A stretch of 19,110 nucleotides of DNA from Limnohabitans sp. Rim8 (GCA_945877725.1 CAMDXR010000020.1:1-19110), one strand, 5' to 3'; counted from the stretch's first letter, positions 7,931 through 15,100 are shown. Numbers and translations are program-made. Notes: generated by a model not told the origin, from the sequence alone.

Positions 7931-9210
7931 TTCATCAATAACCATTTAAGAGGCGTCATGACCAGGCTTGGAAAGGCGATCAATGCACCCATGACCACCA
8001 CTTGAGACGCAAGGAAGGGCATCACGCCCCGAATGACATCGTGCATGGGAATGCGGCCCACACCGCAAACAACATTGAGCACGGTGCCGACAGGCGGCGT
8101 CAGCAAACCGATGGCATTGTTGATGATGAACAATACGCCGAAATAAACAGGATCAATACCTGCCTCACGTACCAAAGGCATCAGCACGGGGGTGAGGATC
8201 AGCACGGTGGGTGCGAAATCGAGCGCGGTTCCGACGATCATGACCAACAACATCAGCATGACCATCAGCAAGGTTTTGTTGTCGATGAAGGGGCGCAGAA
8301 TCTCGACGATTTGCGCTGGAATATTGGCCACGGTGATCAACCAGGCGGAAACCAGGGCTGCCGCTACTAGAAACATCACCACGGATGAAGTTTTTGCCGC
8401 TGAAAGGATGATCCCGTACAAGTCTTTGAATTTGATCTCGCGGTAAATAAACAGACCGATGAGCAAGGAATAAACCACAGCGACCACGGCGGCTTCTGTT
8501 GGGGTGAACACACCCATCTTCATGCCGCCGATGATGGTGATGGCGAGCAAATAAGACCAAAAAGCGTTGATGGTCACCGAGATGCGCTGCTTGAAGGGGA
8601 CTTTGGCTGCGACCACGACCTTGTCTTTGCGGGCCACAATCCACCAAGTCACGATCAGGGCAAAACCCATCAATAGTCCTGGGAAGATGCCTGCCATGAA
8701 CAACTTGGAGATCGACACCCCACCGATCACGCCGAACAGGATAAATCCGATGGAGGGTGGAATCACGGGTGCGATGATGCCGCCCGCAGCAATCAAGCCA
8801 GCTGAGCGGTCCATGCGGTATCCGGCGTCGCGCATCATGGGCATCAGCACCGCCGCCAAGGCTGCCGTATCGGCCACTGCCGAACCGGACAAACTGGCCA
8901 TGACAATGGCGGCAAAAACTGCCACATAACCCAAGCCGCCTCGGAAGTGACCCACCCAGACCATGGCCGAATTGACGATGCGTCGGCTCATGCCCCCCGC
9001 ATTCATCAACTCGCCGGCCAGCATGAAGAAGGGCACGGCCATGAGTGGAAAGTTGTCCGCCCCGTTGATCAGGTTTTGAGAAACGATTTGCGTGTCGAAG
9101 TTGTCCAGATGCAGCATCAAGGCGACACCAGAGACAATCAGTGAAAAAGCCAAAGGCATGCCCAGCGCCATGGCTGCCAGCAGTGAAACTATGAAAACAA
9201 GAACGGTCAT
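7927..9210 (-). CDS. dctM: TRAP transporter large permease (DctM), idonate/gluconate operon
   Basis: A 427-aa polytopic TRAP large subunit. It shares long identical stretches with the plus-strand DctM at 187-1485, among them SLLAAMALGMP, WVGHFRGGLGYVAV, MASLSGSAVADTAALAA, GGIIAPVIPPSIGF and FTPTEAAVVA. It forms the transport pathway with DctQ. It overlaps dctQ by ATGA at 9207-9210 and overlaps idnO by ATGA at 7927-7930, so permease and first catabolic enzymes are tightly coupled. The likely substrate, from the operon content, is L-idonate, D-gluconate or a ketogluconate. This differs from enteric bacteria, where the idn genes use a GntP-type permease (IdnT). Confidence 0.97.
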   Translation of the reverse strand: MTVLVFIVSLLAAMALGMPLAFSLIVSGVALMLHLDNFDTQIVSQNLINGADNFPLMAVPFFMLAGELMNAGGMSRRIVNSAMVWVGHFRGGLGYVAVFAAIVMASLSGSAVADTAALAAVLMPMMRDAGYRMDRSAGLIAAGGIIAPVIPPSIGFILFGVIGGVSISKLFMAGIFPGLLMGFALIVTWWIVARKDKVVVAAKVPFKQRISVTINAFWSYLLAITIIGGMKMGVFTPTEAAVVAVVYSLLIGLFIYREIKFKDLYGIILSAAKTSSVVMFLVAAALVSAWLITVANIPAQIVEILRPFIDNKTLLMVMLMLLVMIVGTALDFAPTVLILTPVLMPLVREAGIDPVYFGVLFIINNAIGLLTPPVGTVLNVVCGVGRIPMHDVIRGVMPFLASQVVVMGALIAFPSLVMTPLKWLLMK

Positions 9211-9746
9211 TTGGAGGCCTCGCCAGTGTGTGGTGTCACCACTTCTTCGGAGTCTTGGACCTGAATTAAATCGGACTCATTGAAGTTTCCTTTGGCCAGT
9301 TGAATCAGCTTGCTTATGATCATTAAGCCCATGGCCACACTCGTGATGTAGCCAACACCGTAGACCCAGCTCATAGGGATTTCTGTGACGGCCGACCGTG
9401 TACTGGCGTTGATGGTGTGCTGCTTGAGGGTGCCGTAAAACATCAGGGCACAGCAACCCAGCATCAAGATATTGGAAACTGCAAATGCAGCTTTTTTGCC
9501 ACGCAGGCTGAGTTTTCGAACGATGGAATCCAGGCCCAAATGGCCGTTTTCGCGCATGGTGACAATCGCACCCAGAAAAGTGATCCAGATGAATAAAAAT
9601 CGCGACAGCTCCTCTGAGCTGATGATCCCGTCATTGAAGCCGTAGCGCAAAACCACATTGCCAAACACCATGACGACCATGGCCGACAGCATGATGACCA
9701 GCGTCAGTTCTGCCAGTTTGAAGAAAAGGTCGTTGAGTTTTTTCAT
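9207..9746 (-). CDS. dctQ: TRAP transporter small permease (DctQ), idonate/gluconate operon
   Basis: A 179-aa protein with four predicted membrane helices (about residues 13-33, 48-64, 87-105 and 127-147) and a charged tail. The family motif is present: NVVLRYGFNDGIISSEELSR near 31-50, followed by FLFIWITFLGAIVTMREN. It pairs with DctM as the small membrane subunit. The ATG at 9746 comes only 10 nt after the T tract of an intrinsic terminator and has a weak ribosome-binding site (GATGGA), which suggests less output than from dctP. The 4-bp overlap with dctM supports coupled synthesis of the two permease subunits. Confidence 0.95.
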   Translation of the reverse strand: MKKLNDLFFKLAELTLVIMLSAMVVMVFGNVVLRYGFNDGIISSEELSRFLFIWITFLGAIVTMRENGHLGLDSIVRKLSLRGKKAAFAVSNILMLGCCALMFYGTLKQHTINASTRSAVTEIPMSWVYGVGYITSVAMGLMIISKLIQLAKGNFNESDLIQVQDSEEVVTPHTGEASK

Positions 9747-9756
9747 ACATCCATCA

Positions 9757-9783
9757 AAAAAAGCCCCCTCCGATGAGGGGGCG
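9757..9783 (-). terminator. Intrinsic terminator or attenuator between dctP and dctQ
   Basis: Read on the minus strand, GCCCCCTC, a 4-nt ATCG loop and GAGGGGGC form a perfect 8-bp GC-rich hairpin (9783-9764), followed by seven T (9763-9757). It lies 17 bp after the dctP stop and 10 bp before the dctQ start, inside an otherwise compact operon. No promoter fits between it and dctQ, so partial termination is likely: abundant dctP mRNA with limited read-through into permease and enzyme genes. Confidence 0.9.
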
Positions 9784-9800
9784 TGATATCACTCAAAGTA

Positions 9801-10775
9801 TCACTTGGTGTCTTCGATGGCCTTGAGCAATGCGGGTCCGCTTTTCTCACCAAATGTTTTGGCGATTTCAGCCGAAACAATTTTTTGGAACGGTGCCATG
9901 TCCACGTTTTCAATGACTTGCATGCCCGACTTCTTGAGTTCTGAAATCACCTTGCCTGCATTCTGTGCATTCAGGTCGCGCTGGTATTTGGCCGCTTCAC
10001 GGGCAGCGTCCACCACAATCTTTTGGTAGTTGGCCGGCAGACTGTCAAATTTCCCTTTGTTCATGGCAACCACCAGGGGAGAGTACACATGGTTACTCAC
10101 CGTCAGGTGTTTTTGAACTTCATAGAACTTAGAGGACCAGGTCACGTTGATCGGGTGCTCTTGTGCGTCAAATGTGCCGGTCTCCAGGGCTGTGTAAAGC
10201 TCAGCGATGGGCATGGGTGAGGGGTTCATGCCGAGCAACTTGAATGCCTGAATGTGGTACGGATTTGGGGTGGAGCGGATCTTCAGACCCTTCAGGTCTT
10301 CGGGCTTGTTGACCGGACGCTTGTTGTTGGTAAAGGCGCGCCAGCCGTTTTCCCAATAGGCCAATCCTTTGAGGCCATGGGGGGCCAGTTCATTCAGAAC
10401 GCCTGTACCCACCGCACCGTCGAGTACGGTGTAGGCGTGTTGTGCATTGCGAAACACAAAGGGCAATTCCATAGCAGCAGTGTTGGGCACAATGCCGTTG
10501 AAGTTAGACGCTCCGCTAGAAACGATGTCGATCGTGCCACCACGCGTGCCATTGATCATGGCCGCATCGTTGCCCAGCTGGTTGGCAGGGAAGATGGTGA
10601 TTTCAACATCGCCATTAGTTCGCTGTTTGACCAGCTCGGCCAGTTTCATGGCAGCAGCGTGTTGGCCGTCGGTGGTGTTGACCGCATGGCCCATTTTCAG
10701 GTTGAACTTGGCGGCGTAAGCGCTGGAGCCGACAGCAGCCACAAGGCAGGCAAGAAGAATGCGTGAAAGTTTCAT
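9801..10775 (-). CDS. dctP: TRAP transporter substrate-binding protein (DctP), idonate/gluconate operon
   Basis: A 324-aa periplasmic binding protein. A signal peptide covers about residues 1-21 (basic start MKLSR, hydrophobic core, SAYA-A cleavage site). DctP hallmarks: AYWENGWRAFTNNKRPV near 139-155, the ligand-carboxylate Arg expected in LKIRSTPN (R167), and IAELYTALETGTFDAQEHP near 184-202. Its start at 10775 has a strong AGGAGA Shine-Dalgarno about 7 nt away. It is only moderately similar to the plus-strand DctP, whereas the DctM subunits are much closer; the two systems probably bind different acids. The probable ligand is L-idonate, D-gluconate or a ketogluconate, inferred from its operon partners. 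Confidence 0.96.
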   Translation of the reverse strand: MKLSRILLACLVAAVGSSAYAAKFNLKMGHAVNTTDGQHAAAMKLAELVKQRTNGDVEITIFPANQLGNDAAMINGTRGGTIDIVSSGASNFNGIVPNTAAMELPFVFRNAQHAYTVLDGAVGTGVLNELAPHGLKGLAYWENGWRAFTNNKRPVNKPEDLKGLKIRSTPNPYHIQAFKLLGMNPSPMPIAELYTALETGTFDAQEHPINVTWSSKFYEVQKHLTVSNHVYSPLVVAMNKGKFDSLPANYQKIVVDAAREAAKYQRDLNAQNAGKVISELKKSGMQVIENVDMAPFQKIVSAEIAKTFGEKSGPALLKAIEDTK

Positions 10776-10806
10776 GGTTTTGTCTCCTGGTTAAAAAAAG
10801 GGGGAA

Positions 10807-11145
10807 TCAATCGGTGGGAAGTGCATATTCGTCTGCACTAAAGACGGTGTGAAACACGGTGCCATCGAACATGGCGATCAAGTCTTTGGAAACTTCGCGA
10901 CTCTTGAGTCGAACCTCCGAGGCCAGTGCGATTTCTATCGACTCGCGGCTGGGATAACGCACCGACAACACCATGCCGAAATGGGGTTTATCCACATCGC
11001 TTTCTATCTGGCGCAGCACGCGCACTTCTTGTGCGCCTGGAAAACGTGTCCACAAGGGCACAAGGTTTTCCCGGATGTAACGATTGAACGCGTCTTCCAT
11101 GCCGGGTTTGACTTGACCTTGAAAGAATGCGCATCGGATAAACAT
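10807..11145 (-). CDS. Small dimeric alpha/beta-barrel-like protein, function unknown
   Basis: This 112-residue soluble protein has the size and strand-helix pattern of ferredoxin-like dimeric alpha/beta barrels (EthD, antibiotic-biosynthesis-monooxygenase and rhamnose-mutarotase type folds). It starts with strand FIRCAFFQGQV, then helix GMEDAFNRYIRENLVPLW (15-32), strands around EVRVLRQIES and HFGMVLSVRYPS, a helix near 67-92, and a terminal strand TVFHTVFSA. I cannot assign a precise family. The start at 11145 is chosen because AGGA lies 8-10 nt upstream; a start at 11166 would overlap gluconokinase and add seven residues. It sits 17 bp after gluconokinase and 31 bp before dctP, so a role in the sugar-acid pathway is plausible, for example on a lactone or ring form. 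Confidence 0.75.
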   Translation of the reverse strand: MFIRCAFFQGQVKPGMEDAFNRYIRENLVPLWTRFPGAQEVRVLRQIESDVDKPHFGMVLSVRYPSRESIEIALASEVRLKSREVSKDLIAMFDGTVFHTVFSADEYALPTD

Positions 11146-11162
11146 GGAGGTTCCTAAAAAAA

Positions 11163-11693
11163 TCAAAGTACGGCGGGAAGGCGCAGTTGTTTTTGCAGGG
11201 CAGAAAACGCCAATTCAGCCAGTTCGGCAGGGGACTCGGTGACCTCCAAAGTGATCACATCGGGTTCGTCGTCTTGCGGTACTTCAAGTGCCTCAAATTG
11301 ACTGGCCAGTAAACCGGCTTGCATGTAATGGCCAACACGCTGTCGCATGCGGTTTTCGATGAGATCGAAATCACCCTTCAAAAACAAGAAACAGACTTCG
11401 CCCGCTTGTTGACGGATCCTATCGCGGTATCTTTTTTTCAGCGCCGAACAAGCTACCACGCGACCCAAGTGTTGCGGTTGCGCCAGAAAATGGCCTATGC
11501 GATCCAGCCAAGGCCATCGGTCTTCATCGTTCAGTGCAACGCCCGAACGCATTTTGGCCACACTTTCGGGCAAGTGCAGGTCGTCTCCGTCGACCATTTC
11601 AAGGCCCAAGCTTTCACTTAAAGCTGCGGCAATCGTTGATTTTCCGCAACCCGAGACGCCCATGACTACGAGGCGCAATGGCGAATGGCGCAT
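11163..11693 (-). CDS. gntK: Gluconokinase
   Basis: A 176-aa P-loop kinase matching the GntK/IdnK family in length and sequence. Features: Walker A GVSGCGKST (12-20), VDGDDLH (34-40), LNDEDRWPWL (54-63), CSALKKRYRDRIR (82-94) and FLKGDFDLIENRM (104-116). It phosphorylates D-gluconate with ATP to 6-phosphogluconate, the substrate of Gnd encoded later in the same operon. The start at 11693 has AAAGG 9 nt upstream, overlapping the end of the preceding dehydrogenase gene, and gives a typical N-terminus; the in-frame ATG at 11729 lies well inside that gene. The name gntK is by family; idnK would be equally reasonable here. Confidence 0.95.
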   Translation of the reverse strand: MRHSPLRLVVMGVSGCGKSTIAAALSESLGLEMVDGDDLHLPESVAKMRSGVALNDEDRWPWLDRIGHFLAQPQHLGRVVACSALKKRYRDRIRQQAGEVCFLFLKGDFDLIENRMRQRVGHYMQAGLLASQFEALEVPQDDEPDVITLEVTESPAELAELAFSALQKQLRLPAVL

Positions 11694-11698
11694 GGGGT

Positions 11699-12667
11699 TC
11701 AACCTTTGTGGGAGGTCATGGCCATGCACTCAGGCACGGGCGTGCGCAGGGGTTGACCTGCTATACCCGCTTGCATGTTGGCAAAGGCCAGATCGGCCAT
11801 GGCTTGGCGTGTTTGGGCCGTGGCGCTGGCCATGTGCGGTGTCAGCACCACATTGTTGAGTTTCCAAAAGGCTTCGGGGACATGCGGTTCGTTGGCAAAT
11901 ACATCGATACCGGCACCTGCGATCGTGCCGTTTTGCAAGGCTTCGAGTAAAGCGGCCTCATCCACGACGCTACCCCTGGCCACATTGATCAAAAATCCGC
12001 TGGAGCCCAAGGCCTTGAGTACTTCGGCGTTGATCAGATGTTTGGTACCAGCGCCACCCGGTGTGATGGCGACCAGAAAGTCGACGTGGGCCGCCAATTC
12101 GGTGGCCGATGGGTAAAAGGTGAAGTTCAAATCTGGTTTTTTACTGCGAGCGGTGTAAGCGATAGACATACCAAAGGCGCTGGCCCGATGGGCAATGGCT
12201 TTGCCGATTCGGCCGAGTCCGACGATGCCGATGCGGGCGCCCGAAACTTTGCGTCCCAAAGCCATAGGGCCTGAAGGCCAACGGCCAGCGCGGACAAACT
12301 GATCGGCTTGAGGAATGGCGCGGCCTATGGACAACACCAGGCCCATGGCCAAGTCGGCAACATCATCGGTTAGCACTTCAGGGGTGTGGGTGACCGGAAT
12401 GCCGTGTTCGATTGCGGCAGGGACATCCACCCCGTCGTAACCCACACCAAACACAGACACCACTTTGGCGTTGGGCAGTTGCGCCAACAAACTGCGCGGA
12501 ACACTGGCCTCGCCTGTCCCTGCTACGCCCAGAATGCGGGGCGCCAAACTTGCAAAGGCAGCTGGATCCGTTTCATGGGTGCGATCGTGCACTGTGAAGA
12601 GGGACTCAAGGGCTTGTTTATAAAAGGGGTGGAGCTTGGCGACCGCTAAAACATCGGGTTTGGACAC
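11699..12667 (-). CDS. D-2-hydroxyacid dehydrogenase (2-ketogluconate / glyoxylate-hydroxypyruvate reductase type)
   Basis: A 322-aa member of the D-isomer-specific 2-hydroxyacid dehydrogenases. Motifs: VFGVGYDGVD (72-81), Rossmann GLGRIG (150-155), NVARGSVVDE with R231, DVFANEP with E260, and LTPHMAS with H278. The full Arg-Glu-His triad is intact. R174 at the end of Rossmann strand 2 (TARSKK) favours NADPH. Family members of this kind reduce 2-ketogluconate, glyoxylate or hydroxypyruvate; beside gluconokinase, reduction of 2-keto-D-gluconate to D-gluconate is the best guess. It starts with GTG at 12667, supported by AGGAG at 12679-12675 (7 nt upstream). It is the first gene of the minus-strand operon, 27 bp after operator O1. 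Confidence 0.9.
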   Translation of the reverse strand: MSKPDVLAVAKLHPFYKQALESLFTVHDRTHETDPAAFASLAPRILGVAGTGEASVPRSLLAQLPNAKVVSVFGVGYDGVDVPAAIEHGIPVTHTPEVLTDDVADLAMGLVLSIGRAIPQADQFVRAGRWPSGPMALGRKVSGARIGIVGLGRIGKAIAHRASAFGMSIAYTARSKKPDLNFTFYPSATELAAHVDFLVAITPGGAGTKHLINAEVLKALGSSGFLINVARGSVVDEAALLEALQNGTIAGAGIDVFANEPHVPEAFWKLNNVVLTPHMASATAQTRQAMADLAFANMQAGIAGQPLRTPVPECMAMTSHKG

Positions 12668-12693
12668 TTCAAAACTCCTGGAACAAATTGACT

Positions 12694-12707
12694 GGACAGC
12701 GCTGTCC
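12694..12707. promoter_or_regulatory. LacI-family operator O1, perfect 14-bp palindrome
   Basis: GGACAGCGCTGTCC is a perfect palindrome with a central AGCGCT, the kind of site LacI-family proteins bind. It lies 27 bp upstream of the GTG of the first minus-strand gene, where bound repressor would block that promoter or its start site. I did not find a convincing minus-strand -35/-10 pair; a TTGACA at 12795-12790 has no good -10 at 17 nt. Confidence 0.85.
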
Positions 12708-12788
12708 GAAAGTGGAAATTAAAAAATCACACGATGACAATTTGCTTAATAACTGCGCAAGAAAATACGCAAAAATTAAATGGGACTA

Positions 12789-12818
12789 TTGTCAAAATCT
12801 TTCGGATAGCGCTATCCT
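12789..12818 (+). promoter_or_regulatory. Probable sigma-70 promoter of the LacI-family gene
   Basis: TTGTCA (12789-12794), an 18-bp spacer and TATCCT (12813-12818) resemble -35 and -10 boxes, 38 bp upstream of the TTG start. Operator O2 covers most of the spacer and the -10 box, so the regulator would repress its own gene. This is prediction from consensus only. Confidence 0.5.
12804..12817. promoter_or_regulatory. LacI-family operator O2, perfect 14-bp palindrome
   Basis: GGATAGCGCTATCC is a perfect palindrome that differs from O1 only at one symmetric pair (T/A in place of C/G). It overlaps the predicted promoter of the LacI-family gene. The centres of O1 and O2 are 110 bp apart, one at each side of the divergent intergenic region. 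Confidence 0.87.
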
Positions 12819-12855
12819 ATCGGAACTAAACAACGATATTTCTACGGATTAACCC

Positions 12856-13899
12856 TTGTCCACGACGCCATTGCCCTCCAAAAGTACCCGCGCGACAGGC
12901 CGTGTCACGCTCAGCGATGTGGCGCGCGCCGCAGGGGTGAGTCCCAGCACCGTGTCGCGCGCTTTGCGAGGTGAAAGGGCGGTGGATCCCGCCTTGATCG
13001 AGCGTGTTACAGCTGTTTCCAGCATGTTGGGTTATGTACCCGATCCGGCTGCGCGGGCCTTGGCATCACAACGGAGTGACCACGTCGCGATCTTGATTCC
13101 CTTGCTTTCGAATGCTTTATTTGTTGACCTGCTGGAGGCTGCGCAAACCACTTTACGCGCGGCCGGTTACCAAACCTTGATGGGTGTCACGCACTATGAC
13201 GCCAGTGAAGAGGAGCAACTCCTGCGCGAACAATTGTTGCACCGCCCGGCAGGTTTGTTGGTTACGGGTTTGGACCATAACCAGGCCACCCGCAAGTTGA
13301 TGGCACACAGTCAGGTGCCTTGCGTTCACCTCATGGATTTGCCCATCGACGAGTCTGAGGCAGACATTTATTGTGTGGGTTTTCGCCAAACCGAAGCCGG
13401 TGCCGTCATGACCCGATATTTGCTTGATAAAGGCTACCGACGGGTGGCTTTTGCTGCGGCTCAACTGGATCCCCGTGTCATGCAACGGTTGTACGGTTGG
13501 CGCAAGGCGTTACAAGAGGCTGGGCGCTACGACCCCACCCTTGAATGGCTGAATCCAGCGCCTTCTTCGCTGGCTTTGGGTGGGGTGATTTTTGAACAAA
13601 TCATGCAGCAAAGTCCAGCCGTGGATGCCATCTTTTTTTGCAACGACGACTTGGCTCAAGGGGCCTTGATGGCCGCATTGCGTTTGGGTATTTCTGTGCC
13701 ATCGCAAGTGGCGATTGTGGGATTCAATGACTTGACTGGTAGCGATCAAATGCTCCCCACACTGACCACGGTGCGGACGCCCAGGGCACAGATTGGGCAA
13801 GCGGCAGCCCGAATGTTGTTGAGCTTGATGCGGGGGGAAGCCCTTGAAACGCCGCAGCTTGATCTGGGCTTTGAAATCGTGGAACGTCAAAGCAGCTGA
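12856..13899 (+). CDS. LacI-family transcriptional regulator (GntR/IdnR-like)
   Basis: A 347-aa repressor. The N-terminal helix-turn-helix and hinge lie at about 17-72 (VTLSDVARAAGVSPSTVSRAL, then GYVPDPAARALAS), followed by a periplasmic-binding-protein-like effector domain (from VAILIPLLSNALFVDLL). It resembles E. coli GntR and IdnR at HLMDL, GYRRVAFAAAQ, IFFCNDDLAQGALMA and VAIVGFNDLTGSDQMLP. It probably senses gluconate, idonate, a ketogluconate or a phosphorylated product, and controls the divergent operon through O1 and itself through O2. The start is TTG at 12856, with GGA about 7 nt upstream; no in-frame ATG or GTG occurs before the HTH begins. The rare start codon may keep regulator levels low. 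An intrinsic terminator follows. Confidence 0.95.
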   Translation: MSTTPLPSKSTRATGRVTLSDVARAAGVSPSTVSRALRGERAVDPALIERVTAVSSMLGYVPDPAARALASQRSDHVAILIPLLSNALFVDLLEAAQTTLRAAGYQTLMGVTHYDASEEEQLLREQLLHRPAGLLVTGLDHNQATRKLMAHSQVPCVHLMDLPIDESEADIYCVGFRQTEAGAVMTRYLLDKGYRRVAFAAAQLDPRVMQRLYGWRKALQEAGRYDPTLEWLNPAPSSLALGGVIFEQIMQQSPAVDAIFFCNDDLAQGALMAALRLGISVPSQVAIVGFNDLTGSDQMLPTLTTVRTPRAQIGQAAARMLLSLMRGEALETPQLDLGFEIVERQSS

Positions 13900-13904
13900 A
13901 ACCA

Positions 13905-13930
13905 CCCTTTCAATTTAAAGGGGCTTTTTT
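13905..13930 (+). terminator. Intrinsic terminator after the LacI-family gene
   Basis: CCCTTT (13905-13910), loop CAATTT and AAAGGG (13917-13922) form a 6-bp stem, followed by GC and six T (13925-13930). It begins 6 bp after the regulator's stop codon. The stem is short, so efficiency may be moderate. Confidence 0.75.
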
Positions 13931-13988
13931 GGTTTGAGCGGTTTCTTTTGCAGACACATCAGCCGCACATGCAGCTTTGGGCTTTGTA

Positions 13989-14981
13989 TCAAGTAGTTCC
14001 AGCTTTAAGTACGTTGATCAAAGCTTGCCCTTGGCTGAGTCGGCTAATGTTTTCTGCCAGGGTTTCTTGCCTGCGCCGCACGGTGCCTGCAGTCCAGCCC
14101 GACATGTGCGGTGTCATCTGGACGTTGTCCAATGAAGCAAAGTCATATTTGGAGGGGGCGCACTCCGGCAAAGAGGGGCTTGGGTATTGGTACCAAGTGT
14201 CTATGACGGCACCACCAATGCGGCGCTCTTTGAGGGCTTCAAACAAGGCTTGTTCATCAATCACCGGGCCACGGCCCACATTGATCAGCAGGGCATCGGG
14301 GCGCATAGCCTGAAGGGCCTTGCTGTTGACCAGGCCCAAAGTGTTGTCGGTCAAGGGCAAGCTGACGACGACAGCATCGGCACTGCCCATAAAGTCGGTC
14401 AGCGCGTCCAAAGTCCAACTTTTGTCCACCATGGGGTGCTGAATCGGACTGCGGTTTGCAACGTGAACCTGCATGCCAAAGGCCTTGGCCCGTTGCGCCA
14501 CAGTTTGGGCAATGTGACCAAAACCCAGCAGCCCCAAGGTTTGTGAACCCATTTCAGTGCGCAGGGCGCTTGGCCGACCGGCCCAGAAGGTCCAACGTTG
14601 TTGGCGCAAGTCATGGTCTGCAATGGCCAGCGGAACGTGGCGCTGTAAAAGAGCGGCCATCACATATTCAGCAATCGCGTTTTCGTGTCCAAAGCAGTTG
14701 GCCAGAGCGCATTGCGCGGGCAAAAGTGAGAGATTGACCGCATCGGTGCCTGCAGCGGGCGCATGAAAAAGACGTGCTTTTAAGGGCATAGGCATGTCTT
14801 GATGAAGCTTGATGCCAATCACCACATCAGCCCCGGCATAACTTTCACGTTCCCCACTTTGATCGAGTGCATCACTCAAGTCCAGGATCTGGTGTTCGGC
14901 TGCGATGAGTTGTTCAAAGCCATGTCGAAAATTGGCCGCATTTTGACCATGAAAAACAATTTTTAACGGGGTGATGGACAT
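13989..14981 (-). CDS. Atypical D-isomer-specific 2-hydroxyacid dehydrogenase
   Basis: A 330-aa protein with the two-domain 2-hydroxyacid dehydrogenase layout. Visible: GHENAIAEYVMAALL (98-112), Rossmann GFGHIAQ (153-159), NVGRGPVIDE with R237, and MTPHMSGWT with H292. The catalytic Glu that normally sits five residues after the Asp (as E260 in the neighbour at 11699-12667) is replaced by Tyr: the segment is D261-T-W-Y-Q-Y266-P. This recalls formate dehydrogenase, where Gln replaces Glu, but here the Gln is at 265. Substrate is unknown. It converges with the LacI-family gene and is divergent from the cupin gene across 119 bp, so it is probably a separate unit from the idonate operon. The start at 14981 has only a weak GAAAGA upstream. 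Confidence 0.88.
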   Translation of the reverse strand: MSITPLKIVFHGQNAANFRHGFEQLIAAEHQILDLSDALDQSGERESYAGADVVIGIKLHQDMPMPLKARLFHAPAAGTDAVNLSLLPAQCALANCFGHENAIAEYVMAALLQRHVPLAIADHDLRQQRWTFWAGRPSALRTEMGSQTLGLLGFGHIAQTVAQRAKAFGMQVHVANRSPIQHPMVDKSWTLDALTDFMGSADAVVVSLPLTDNTLGLVNSKALQAMRPDALLINVGRGPVIDEQALFEALKERRIGGAVIDTWYQYPSPSLPECAPSKYDFASLDNVQMTPHMSGWTAGTVRRRQETLAENISRLSQGQALINVLKAGTT

Positions 14982-15100
14982 GGTGTCTTTCTATCGATTG
15001 GCTGGGTGCAAGACGGCAATGGCCGTGACTATGCCAGATGCCATTTTTTTAGCTGTAGGCTGGGCGACAATCTGGTTCTATTCAATCAAAGCTTCCCGCC

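Noticed and set aside
12767..12795. Minus-strand TTGACA as the -35 of the operon promoter
   Set aside because: The -35 is perfect, but at 17-18 nt spacing the -10 would be TTGCGT or TGCGTA, too weak to call.
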